From positions 1 through 7,233 of the forward strand of contig JBGPIT010000264.1 in NCBI GenBank assembly GCA_041485125.1: a DNA stretch of 7,233 bases. The letters are read 5' to 3'. The DNA comes from JBGPIT01 sp041485125 (GTDB lineage Bacteria; Desulfobacterota; Binatia; UTPRO1). Within the stretch, counting starts at the first letter, position 1. Each line of letters begins with the position of its first letter. A model generated the notes under the pieces. That model did no database searches and was not told the DNA's origin. It was given only the letters and a program-made list of their open reading frames with translations. Shown piece by piece: positions 1 to 5,871 of this stretch. A program made the position numbers and the translations under genes.

Positions 1-636
1 CCCAAGGTCGGAATCGTGAACGACGCCGAGCTTCTCACCCAGCAAGCGCAAAACGCGCTCTTGAAGACGCTCGAGGAGCCGACCGGCGACACCGTCCTGA
101 TCCTGATCGGCGTCAACCCGGCGAGCCTCGCACCGACGATCCTGTCGCGCTGCCAGCGCGTCGCCTTCGCGCCGCTCGACGACGCGGACGTCGCCGCGAT
201 CCTCGAGCGCCACGGCCGGCCCCGCGCCGAGGCCGTCGCCCTCGCCGCGTACGCCGAAGGCAGCCCGGGCCGCGCGCTCGCGCTCGATCCCGCCTTCTTC
301 ACCGGCCGGCGCCAGGAGCTGCTCGGCCGCCTCGCCGCGCTCCGCGGCGCCGACTTCAAGCGCCTCGCCGCGTTCGCGCAGGAGCTCGCGGCGGAGGACA
401 AGGACCTCACGCCCGCGCTGACGGTGATCGCGTCGTGGTATCGCGACGCCGTCCGCTCCGCGGTGCTCGGCGCCGAAGCGGCGTTGCAGAACGCCGATCT
501 CGCCGACCGGCACACGCACCCCGATCTCGCGCGCGATCTTCGCAATCTCGAAACCACGTATGCTACGATGACGGCTCTGCGTCAGAACGCGAACCGCAAT
601 CTGACGCTCACCCAGATGCTGTTGCAGCTCTCGTGA
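1..636 (+). CDS. holB: DNA polymerase III subunit delta prime, C-terminal part (5' truncated by window edge)
   Basis: Clamp-loader subunit that works with the tau/gamma and delta subunits to load the sliding clamp on primed DNA during replication. The frame is open from base 1, so the 211 visible residues are the C-terminal part and the ATP-fold N-terminus lies upstream. Visible landmarks are the NALLKTLEEP box (residues 18-27), typical of the clamp-loader AAA+ fold, the SRC motif (49-51) of the strand TILSRCQ, and the GSPGRAL lid segment (about 87-93). The end, with NANRNLTLTQ before the last helix, matches the usual delta prime C-terminus. The GTG at 16 is internal to the conserved domain and is not the true start. 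The stop (634-636) overlaps a possible GTG start of ricT at 633. A gamma/tau (DnaX) identity is unlikely because the protein ends right after the collar domain and the next gene is ricT, the known partner of holB. Confidence 0.93.
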   Translation, partial: PKVGIVNDAELLTQQAQNALLKTLEEPTGDTVLILIGVNPASLAPTILSRCQRVAFAPLDDADVAAILERHGRPRAEAVALAAYAEGSPGRALALDPAFFTGRRQELLGRLAALRGADFKRLAAFAQELAAEDKDLTPALTVIASWYRDAVRSAVLGAEAALQNADLADRHTHPDLARDLRNLETTYATMTALRQNANRNLTLTQMLLQLS

Positions 637-644
637 CGACCACC

Positions 645-1481
645 ATGGACGCACCGACCACGACCGCACCGACGACCAACGTCGTCGCCGTCACCTACCG
701 CACCGCGGGCAAGGTGTACGACTTCGACGCCGGCGGCCTGATCTTGCAGCGCGGCGACATGATCGTGGTCGAGAACGACCGCGGACCGGCGCTCGGCACC
801 GTCGCGCTTGCACCCGCGCCCGGGGCCGCGACCCGAGGGACGGAGCGGCTGCAGAAGGTGCTGCGGAAGGCCGACTCCCGTGACGTCGCACGCGACGAGC
901 TCAACAAGCAGCGCGAGCACGACGCGCGCCGCCTCTGTCTCGGGCACATCCGCGATCGCCGGCTCGCGATGAAGCTGGTGCGCGTCGAGTACTACTTCGA
1001 CGCCAGCAAGGCGGTCTTCTACTTCTGCGCCGACGGGCGCGTCGACTTCCGCGAGCTGGTGCGCGACCTGGCGCAGAGTCTGCACACGCGGATCGAGATG
1101 AAGCAGATCGGCGCGCGCGACGAGTCGAAGCTCGTGGGCGGCGTCGGCCCCTGCGGGCGCGAGCTCTGTTGCTCGACCTGGTTGCGCGAGTTCCAGGCGG
1201 TCTCGGTGAAGATGGCGAAGGAGCAAGGGCTGTCGCTCAACCCGTCGAAGCTCTCCGGCATGTGCGGCCGGCTCAAGTGCTGCCTGCGCTACGAGTACCA
1301 GACCTACCTCGAGCTCCGCCGCGACCTGCCGCGGGTCGGAGCGCAGGTCAGCTCGGTCAAGGGCGACGGCGAGGTCATCAAGCAGAACGTCTTGAAGCAG
1401 ACCGCGATCGTCCGCCGCGCCGACGATCACGTCGAGGTGGAGGTCACGCTCGAGGACCTCGTCGAGAAGCGTGACGAGTGA
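645..1481 (+). CDS. ricT: PSP1-domain protein, RicT (YaaT) family
   Basis: RicT-family cytoplasmic protein of 278 residues, close to the roughly 275 of Bacillus YaaT/RicT. In Bacillus RicT acts with RicA and RicF in an Fe-S-containing complex that assists RNase Y in mRNA maturation; here that role is inferred from family only. The PSP1 region spans about residues 75-265. The diagnostic feature is two CxxxxCC clusters, C170/C175/C176 in PCGRELCC and C207/C212/C213 in MCGRLKCC, plausible Fe-S ligands, plus C98 and C128. The N-terminal strand NVVAVTYRTAGKVYDF is the usual family opening. ATG at 645 is chosen because it lies just before this strand; GTG at 633 is in frame, overlaps the holB stop as GTGA and would add four residues. 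No strong Shine-Dalgarno sequence precedes either, which fits translational coupling to holB. The 3' end overlaps metG by 11 bp. No ricA or ricF homologue is visible nearby. Confidence 0.9.
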   Translation: MDAPTTTAPTTNVVAVTYRTAGKVYDFDAGGLILQRGDMIVVENDRGPALGTVALAPAPGAATRGTERLQKVLRKADSRDVARDELNKQREHDARRLCLGHIRDRRLAMKLVRVEYYFDASKAVFYFCADGRVDFRELVRDLAQSLHTRIEMKQIGARDESKLVGGVGPCGRELCCSTWLREFQAVSVKMAKEQGLSLNPSKLSGMCGRLKCCLRYEYQTYLELRRDLPRVGAQVSSVKGDGEVIKQNVLKQTAIVRRADDHVEVEVTLEDLVEKRDE

Positions 1482-3039
1482 CGCAGCGCCGCCGGCCGCG
1501 ACGGCGGACACGGCGAAGCGCATCTACATCACCACCCCGCTCTACTACGTGAACGCCGAGCCGCATCTCGGCTCCGCCTACACCATCCTGATCTGCGACA
1601 CGATCGCGCGCTTCCACCGCCAGCGCGGCTACGAGACCTACTTCCTCACCGGCACCGACGAGCACGGCGACAAGATCGCGCAAGCGGCCGAGGCGGCGGG
1701 CGAGCCGCCGAAAGCGTACGCCGACCGCATCAGCGCCGTCTTCCGCGACACCTGGGAGGCCTGCGGGCTCACCTACGACCGCTTCATCCGCACCACGGAC
1801 GCCGACCACGTCCGCACCGTGCGCGAGATCCTGCAGCAAGTCTACGAGGCGGGCGACATCTACTTCGGCAGCTACGGCGGCCTCTACTGCACCGGCTGCG
1901 AGCGCTTCTACACCGAGAAGGAGCTCGTCGACGGTAAGTGCCCCGATCACCGCACCACGCCGCAGTTCATCCAGGAGGAGAACTATTTTTTTCGGATGGG
2001 AACGTACCAAGAGCGTCTCGTGGCGGCGATCAACGCGAACCCCGACCTGATCCGGCCGGAACGCTACCGCAACGAGGTGCTCGCGATGCTGCGCGAGCCG
2101 CTCGAGGACCTCTGCATCTCGCGGCCGAAGTCGCGCCTCACCTGGGGCATCGAGCTGCCGTTCGACGACCGCTTCGTCACCTACGTGTGGTTCGACGCGC
2201 TCATCAACTACGTGACCGCCGTGCGCGAGCTCGGCGCCGCGCGCTTCGCGGCGCTCTGGCCGGTGGCGAACCACTTCATCGCCAAGGACATCCTGAAGCC
2301 GCACGCGGTCTACTGGCCGACCATGCTGATGGCGGCGGGCCTGCCGCTCTACCAGCACCTGAACGTGCACGGCTACTGGACGGTCGCCGGCGAGAAGATG
2401 TCGAAGAGCCTCGGCAACGTCGTCCGTCCGCTCGACATGCAAGCGCGCTACGGCATGGACGCGTTCCGCTACGTGCTCTTGCGCGAGAGCGTCTTCGGCC
2501 TCGACGCCGACTTTCGCGAGGACGCGCTCGTCACCCGCATCAACGCCGACCTCGCGAACAACGTCGGCAACCTCGTGAGCCGCACGCTCTCCATGCAGCA
2601 GCGCTACTTCGCGGGCGCGGTCCAGCCGCGGAGCGACCGCCGTCCCGAGGACGAGGAGCTCGCGCGGGCGTACGCCCAGGCCGCCGTCGAGGTCGAGCAG
2701 CAGGTGCGCGACCTCATGCTGTCGCGCGCGCTCGAGGCGATCTGGCGCGCCGCCGACCACGCCAACAAGTACGTCGTCGAGACCGCGCCCTTCACGCTCG
2801 CGAAAGACCCCGCCGCCATGCCGCGTGTCGGCACGATCCTGCACAACCTGCTCGAGGCGCTGCGCGTGACGGCGCAGCTCGCGGCGCCGTTCATCCCCGA
2901 CAGCGCGGCGCGCATCTTGGCGCTCCTGAACCTCCCGCCGGAGGCGATGGCACTGCCGGGAGCGCCGTGGGGTGAAGCCTTCCCGGCCGGTCACCGGGTC
3001 GAGCCGCCGGTCGCGCTCTTCCCGCGCATCGACACCTGA
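1471..3039 (+). CDS. metG: methionine--tRNA ligase, short form without C-terminal tRNA-binding domain
   Basis: Class I aminoacyl-tRNA synthetase that charges tRNA-Met with methionine in the cytoplasm. The 522 residues show the HIGH-type signature HLGSAY (32-37), the early TGTDEHG segment (60-66), a single zinc knuckle C140-x2-C143...C157-x2-H160, the WFDALINY methionine-pocket segment (240-247) and a perfect KMSKS (309-313). The anticodon-binding helical domain runs from about LANNVGNLVSRTL (361-373) to the end. The single-knuckle connective peptide resembles the Thermus/Aquifex-type enzymes rather than the four-cysteine E. coli type. The protein stops at FPRIDT, so the EMAP-like C-terminal tRNA-binding domain of many bacterial MetRS is absent. 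The start is GTG at 1471 inside ricT, preceded by a weak GAGAAG (1464-1469). The first catalytic strand begins at residue 16, so at most a few residues of start uncertainty remain. A seven-T run (1986-1992) stands out in the otherwise GC-rich frame. Confidence 0.97.
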   Translation: MTSDAAPPAATADTAKRIYITTPLYYVNAEPHLGSAYTILICDTIARFHRQRGYETYFLTGTDEHGDKIAQAAEAAGEPPKAYADRISAVFRDTWEACGLTYDRFIRTTDADHVRTVREILQQVYEAGDIYFGSYGGLYCTGCERFYTEKELVDGKCPDHRTTPQFIQEENYFFRMGTYQERLVAAINANPDLIRPERYRNEVLAMLREPLEDLCISRPKSRLTWGIELPFDDRFVTYVWFDALINYVTAVRELGAARFAALWPVANHFIAKDILKPHAVYWPTMLMAAGLPLYQHLNVHGYWTVAGEKMSKSLGNVVRPLDMQARYGMDAFRYVLLRESVFGLDADFREDALVTRINADLANNVGNLVSRTLSMQQRYFAGAVQPRSDRRPEDEELARAYAQAAVEVEQQVRDLMLSRALEAIWRAADHANKYVVETAPFTLAKDPAAMPRVGTILHNLLEALRVTAQLAAPFIPDSAARILALLNLPPEAMALPGAPWGEAFPAGHRVEPPVALFPRIDT

Positions 3040-3079
3040 GACGCCCGCTCGCCGTCCGGCCGCCGGTGCGCGAGACTAG

Positions 3080-3095
3080 GGATCGAGCGCGATCC
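3080..3095. other. small perfect hairpin in the metG-tatD gap
   Basis: GGATCG (3080-3085) and CGATCC (3090-3095) form a 6-bp perfect stem with the 4-nt loop AGCG. It lies 40 bases after the metG stop and 30 bases before the tatD ATG. No T tract follows, so it is at best an atypical terminator or attenuator of the upstream operon or part of the tatD leader. It could equally be chance in GC-rich DNA. I see no convincing -35/-10 promoter pair in the 86-bp gap. Confidence 0.25.
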
Positions 3096-3125
3096 GACTG
3101 CACAGCGCGCCAACCGACGTGACGC

Positions 3126-3992
3126 ATGACTGACACGCCAGCGACCACGAGTGCGGCCGAGAAGAGTCGCTGGCGCCCCGCCGACCCGGTGCCGCCGGCG
3201 ACCGTCGTGCCGCTGATCGACTCGCACTGCCACCTCGACCAGGACGCCTTCGACGACGATCGCGCCGCGGTGATCGCGCGCGCGCGCGCCGCCGGCGTCG
3301 GGCGGCTCGTCACCGTCGGCGCCGGCGGCACGCTGGTCAGCAATCGTGCCGCCGTCGCGCTCGCCGAGGCCGATCCCGACGTGTTCGCCGTCGTCGGCGT
3401 GCACCCGCACGATGCGAAAGAGATCGACGCGAGCACCTACGGCAAGCTGCGGGCGCTGTGGGCGCACCCGAAGGTCGTCGCCGTCGGCGAGACCGGGCTC
3501 GACTACTACTACGGCCACTCACCGGTGGAGACGCAGCAGGAACATCTCCGCCGCTTCGTCCGCGAAGCCGGCCGCGTCGGGCTGCCGCTCGTGATTCATT
3601 GTCGCGACGCCTTCCCCGATCTGTTGCGGATCTTCGCGGACGAGGACGCGGCCGCGGTCGGCGGCATCATTCATTGTTTCACCGGATCGATGGCGGAGGC
3701 GGAGGCGTGTCTCGCCTTGGGCTTCACGCTCTCCTTCGCCGGCATCGTGACGTTCGCGAACGCGGCGGCGCTCCGCGACGTGCTGCGCGCGACGCCGCTC
3801 GACCGGCTGCTGATCGAGACCGACGCGCCGTTTCTCGCGCCGATTCCCTATCGCGGCCGGCGGAACGAGCCGGCGCTGGTCCATCGCGTCGCGGAAGAGG
3901 CGGCGCGCATCACCGGCCGCCCGCTCGCGGAGATCGCCGCCGTGACGGTACGCAACACCGAGCGCGTGCTCCGTCTCCCGCCCGCGGCCTGA
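3126..3992 (+). CDS. tatD: TatD-family metal-dependent hydrolase (3'-5' DNase)
   Basis: TatD-type TIM-barrel metal hydrolase. Family members are Mg-dependent 3'-5' exonucleases acting on DNA or RNA in the cytoplasm, linked to DNA repair and nucleic-acid turnover. All expected ligands are present: HxH at H34/H36 (DSHCHLD), E122 (VGETGLDYYY), H158 (VIHCRDA), H183 (IIHCFTG) and D233 (LLIETDAPFLAP), followed by the RNEP segment (246-249). The catalytic core is therefore complete. The length of 288 is longer than the usual 255-265 because about 27 low-complexity residues precede the first strand (PLIDSHCH). Family members normally begin almost directly at this strand, so GTG at 3207 is a credible alternative start; neither site has a clear Shine-Dalgarno sequence. 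It follows metG by 86 bp in the same direction, as part of the conserved holB-ricT-metG-tatD neighbourhood. A (CG)7 tract at 3275-3288 lies in the coding sequence. Confidence 0.94.
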   Translation: MTDTPATTSAAEKSRWRPADPVPPATVVPLIDSHCHLDQDAFDDDRAAVIARARAAGVGRLVTVGAGGTLVSNRAAVALAEADPDVFAVVGVHPHDAKEIDASTYGKLRALWAHPKVVAVGETGLDYYYGHSPVETQQEHLRRFVREAGRVGLPLVIHCRDAFPDLLRIFADEDAAAVGGIIHCFTGSMAEAEACLALGFTLSFAGIVTFANAAALRDVLRATPLDRLLIETDAPFLAPIPYRGRRNEPALVHRVAEEAARITGRPLAEIAAVTVRNTERVLRLPPAA

Positions 3993-4017
3993 CCCTCGGC
4001 GCGGCGGCGCGTTCGGG

Positions 4018-4047
4018 GCGCGGCCCATGCCTGGGGCACTGCCGCGC
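4018..4047. terminator. candidate bidirectional terminator hairpin between convergent genes
   Basis: GCGCGGC (4018-4024) pairs with GCCGCGC (4041-4047). Inside the loop TGCC (4028-4031) pairs with GGCA (4035-4038) around a 3-nt loop, giving a 7-bp plus 4-bp stem with a small internal loop. It sits in the 75-bp gap between the tatD stop (3992) and the convergent acyl-CoA synthetase stop (4068), where a shared terminator is expected. There is no T tract on either side, so intrinsic termination is uncertain and stems of this size are common by chance in such GC-rich DNA. Confidence 0.3.
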
Positions 4048-4067
4048 GCGACTCTCGACGTCGCCGC

Positions 4068-5720
4068 TCAGCCGCGGCGCGCGAGGGCGGCGACCGCGGT
4101 CTGCTTCGCCCAGCGATAGTCGGGCTTGCCGGTCGGCGCGCGCTCGACGGCGTCGACGAAGACGAAGGCGCGCGGCAGCTTGTAGCGCGCGAGCTCGCGA
4201 CCGGCGGCCTCGCGAAGCTCCTCGGGCGCGGCCGCGGTGCCGGGCCGCAGCGCGACGATGGCGGTCACCTGCTCGCCCCAGCGCGGGTCGGGCGTGCCGG
4301 TCACGACCACGTCGGCGACCGCGGGGTGGCGCTTCAGCGCTTGCTCGACCTCTTCCGCGAAGATCTTCTCGCCGCCGCTGTTGATGCAGACGGCGTCGCG
4401 GCCGAGCACCTGGATCGTACCGTCGTCGAGAAGCCGCGCGCGATCGCCGGGGACGGCATAGCGCGTGCCTTCGAGCACCGGATAGGACCGGCGCGTCTTC
4501 ACCTCGTCACCGAGATAGCCGAGCGGCACGTGCCCGGTACGGGCGAGCCAGCCGAGCGCCGGATCGCCGGGCTCGAGCCGGCGCGACAGGCCCTCGTCGA
4601 GGACGACCGTGTTGGTGTCCATCTGGAACTGCGTCGCGGGCGCGCTGCCGGCGGCGCTGAAGCTCGCGCCCTGCGCGCCGGTCTCGGAGGCGCCGAAGCC
4701 GTCGATGACCATGACGTGCGGCAGCAGCTCGAGGAACGCCTGCTTGTTGCCGGGCGAGAGCAGCGCGCCGCCCGAGCCGAGGATGCGCAGGCTCGAGAGG
4801 TCGTAGCCGCCGCCGCGCAGGCGCTCGAGGAGCGGCGTCGCGAAGGCGTCGCCGACGATCGCCAGCGAGAACACGCGCTCGCGCTCGACCGTGCGCCAGA
4901 TGTCGTCGGGATCGAGGCGGCGCGGATCGTCTTGAATCACGACGGTGCCGCCGTTGTGCAAGGTGATGAACGCCGACCAGTGGCCGGCGCCGTGCATGAA
5001 GGGCGGCGAGGCGAGCATCCGCATCATCTCGCCGTAGCCGGCGCGCGTCACGACCTCCGCCGGCGTCGTCACCGGCAGCTGACCGGGAACGCGGCCGCCC
5101 ATGGCGGCGAAGAAGATGTCGCGCTGACGCCAGAGGACGCCCTTCGGCATGCCGGTCGTGCCGCCGGTGTAGACGATGTAGAGGTCGTCCTCGTCGGCCC
5201 GCACGGAGACCGGCGCGTCGCTCGACGCGGCGAGCGCCTGCTCGTAGTCGCGCGCGCCCGGCAGCAACGGCTCGCCGCTGCCGTCGTCGACTTGCAGCAG
5301 GAGCGCCGGCGCCGGCACCTTGTCGAGCACGCGCGCCAAGCGCGGCGCGAAGCTCGCGTGGTAGACGATCGCCTGCGCCTTGGCGTCGCTGAAGAGAAAC
5401 GCCAGCTCGTCCTCGACGTAGCGGTAGTTGACGTTGAACGGCGCGACGCGTGCCTTGGTCGCGCCGATCATCGCCTCGAGATACTCGACGCCGTTGTAGA
5501 GATAGAGCGCGAGGTGGTCCTGGCCCGACTCCCAGGGCGCCAGCGCGTCACGCTCGCGCCGGCAGCCCAGGCCCGCAGACGTCAATAGATGGGCGAGACG
5601 CCGGCTCCGCAGCTGCAGATCGCGCCAGCTGAGACGACGGCCGGCGCTGACGATCGCCTCGCGCTCCGGAATGGCGTCGGCGATCGCCTCGTTGAGCGCC
5701 GCCAGCGTGAACGCGCTCAC
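4068..5720 (-). CDS. acyl-CoA synthetase, FadD19-like (AMP-forming)
   Basis: ANL-superfamily enzyme of 550 residues that would activate a carboxylic acid with ATP to an acyl-AMP and then to the CoA thioester. Motifs in order are the P-loop YTGGTTGMPKG (184-194), GFGASETG (A5, 341-348), the VPGD box with D426 (A7), the hinge region LGRDAVCINSGGEK (439-452, A8) and PTGKPDYRW, whose K532 is the expected catalytic lysine (A10). The INSGGEK and GKPDYRWAK segments and the FNVNYRYVEDEL segment (95-106) recall mycobacterial FadD19/FadD17, enzymes for steroid side chains or long fatty acids. Substrate is not predictable here. About 14 extra residues (near 53-66) separate the first helix from the YLYNG strand compared with my memory of FadD19. 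The start is GTG at 5720: an in-frame TGA lies upstream with no ATG/GTG/TTG between. A weak GGGA is 9 nt upstream; a stronger GGAGGA (5753-5748) is 27 nt away. It is convergent with tatD. Confidence 0.92.
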   Translation of the reverse strand: MSAFTLAALNEAIADAIPEREAIVSAGRRLSWRDLQLRSRRLAHLLTSAGLGCRRERDALAPWESGQDHLALYLYNGVEYLEAMIGATKARVAPFNVNYRYVEDELAFLFSDAKAQAIVYHASFAPRLARVLDKVPAPALLLQVDDGSGEPLLPGARDYEQALAASSDAPVSVRADEDDLYIVYTGGTTGMPKGVLWRQRDIFFAAMGGRVPGQLPVTTPAEVVTRAGYGEMMRMLASPPFMHGAGHWSAFITLHNGGTVVIQDDPRRLDPDDIWRTVERERVFSLAIVGDAFATPLLERLRGGGYDLSSLRILGSGGALLSPGNKQAFLELLPHVMVIDGFGASETGAQGASFSAAGSAPATQFQMDTNTVVLDEGLSRRLEPGDPALGWLARTGHVPLGYLGDEVKTRRSYPVLEGTRYAVPGDRARLLDDGTIQVLGRDAVCINSGGEKIFAEEVEQALKRHPAVADVVVTGTPDPRWGEQVTAIVALRPGTAAAPEELREAAGRELARYKLPRAFVFVDAVERAPTGKPDYRWAKQTAVAALARRG

Positions 5721-5724
5721 GCGG

Positions 5725-5734
5725 CGGGATCCCG
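5725..5734. repeat. 10-bp perfect palindrome next to the acyl-CoA synthetase start
   Basis: CGGGATCCCG is self-complementary and lies 4 bases upstream of the GTG start at 5720. It includes the only plausible close Shine-Dalgarno-like bases (GGGA on the minus strand). It has no loop, so it would act as DNA (dimeric protein site) rather than as an RNA hairpin. Chance occurrence is quite possible. Confidence 0.3.
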
Positions 5735-5768
5735 GACGACGGCGCGCTCCTCCGGCCGCGATGCGCGT

Positions 5769-5799
5769 CTCGCGCCGCGGCGCGAGCCTCCGGCGCGAG
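5769..5799. promoter_or_regulatory. 18-bp perfect palindrome plus a third matching arm, upstream of the acyl-CoA synthetase
   Basis: CTCGCGCCG (5769-5777) is followed directly by its reverse complement CGGCGCGAG (5778-5786), an uninterrupted 18-bp palindrome. The same CGGCGCGAG recurs at 5791-5799, 13 bp downstream on the plus strand, so the first arm can pair with either copy. The element begins 48 bp upstream of the GTG start of the minus-strand synthetase. Such a palindrome with an extra half-site is what a dimeric repressor operator can look like (TetR-type regulators commonly control fadD-like genes), but no regulator gene is visible and a structural-RNA or terminator role is equally possible. 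Confidence 0.4.
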
Positions 5800-5806
5800 G
5801 AACGTC

Positions 5807-5841
5807 GGAGTGAGCCGAACGCGGTGCGGCCGGCTCACTCC
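5807..5841 (-). terminator. candidate terminator: 11-bp perfect inverted repeat after the cysteine-rich gene
   Basis: GGAGTGAGCCG (5807-5817) and CGGCTCACTCC (5831-5841) form an 11-bp perfect stem with a 13-nt loop. On the minus strand it starts 30 nt after the stop of the cysteine-rich gene, a normal place for a terminator, and ends 86 nt before the synthetase start. The sequence after the stem is not T-rich on either strand, so it would be an atypical (hairpin-only or Rho-assisted) terminator. An operator for the downstream synthetase gene is the alternative reading. Confidence 0.5.
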
Positions 5842-5871
5842 CGATGCCGAACCCCTGACGACCGAGCACCG

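Noticed and set aside
435..644. Extended N-terminus of RicT starting at 435
   Set aside because: It would be encoded inside holB in another frame, is Arg-rich low complexity, and family members begin near the strand after 645.
582..1523. 313-residue open frame antisense to ricT
   Set aside because: Lies wholly opposite holB/ricT/metG coding sequence with low-complexity Leu/Ala/Asp/Val content and no motif; typical GC-rich shadow.
1938..2975. Overlapping frame inside metG, possibly reached by slippage at the T7 run
   Set aside because: The frame is extremely Arg/Ala/Pro-rich with no homology-like pattern; long third frames are expected in GC-rich genes.
1444..2994. 516-residue open frame antisense to metG
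   Set aside because: It is a mirror of the highly conserved metG frame in GC-rich DNA; the translation is Arg/Val/Glu/Ala-rich with no domain motifs.
3040..3125. A tRNA or small RNA gene in the metG-tatD gap
   Set aside because: Only a 6-bp hairpin is present; no cloverleaf, T-loop signature or promoter could be recognised.
4326..5588. 420-residue plus-strand open frame opposite the acyl-CoA synthetase
   Set aside because: Composition is dominated by Arg, Ala, Glu and Val with no motif, while the minus strand carries all ANL motifs in order.
5721..5871. CRISPR-like or mobile-element end repeats in the palindrome-rich gap
   Set aside because: Only single dyads and one duplicated 9-bp arm are present; there are no regular spacers, target-site duplications or transposase.
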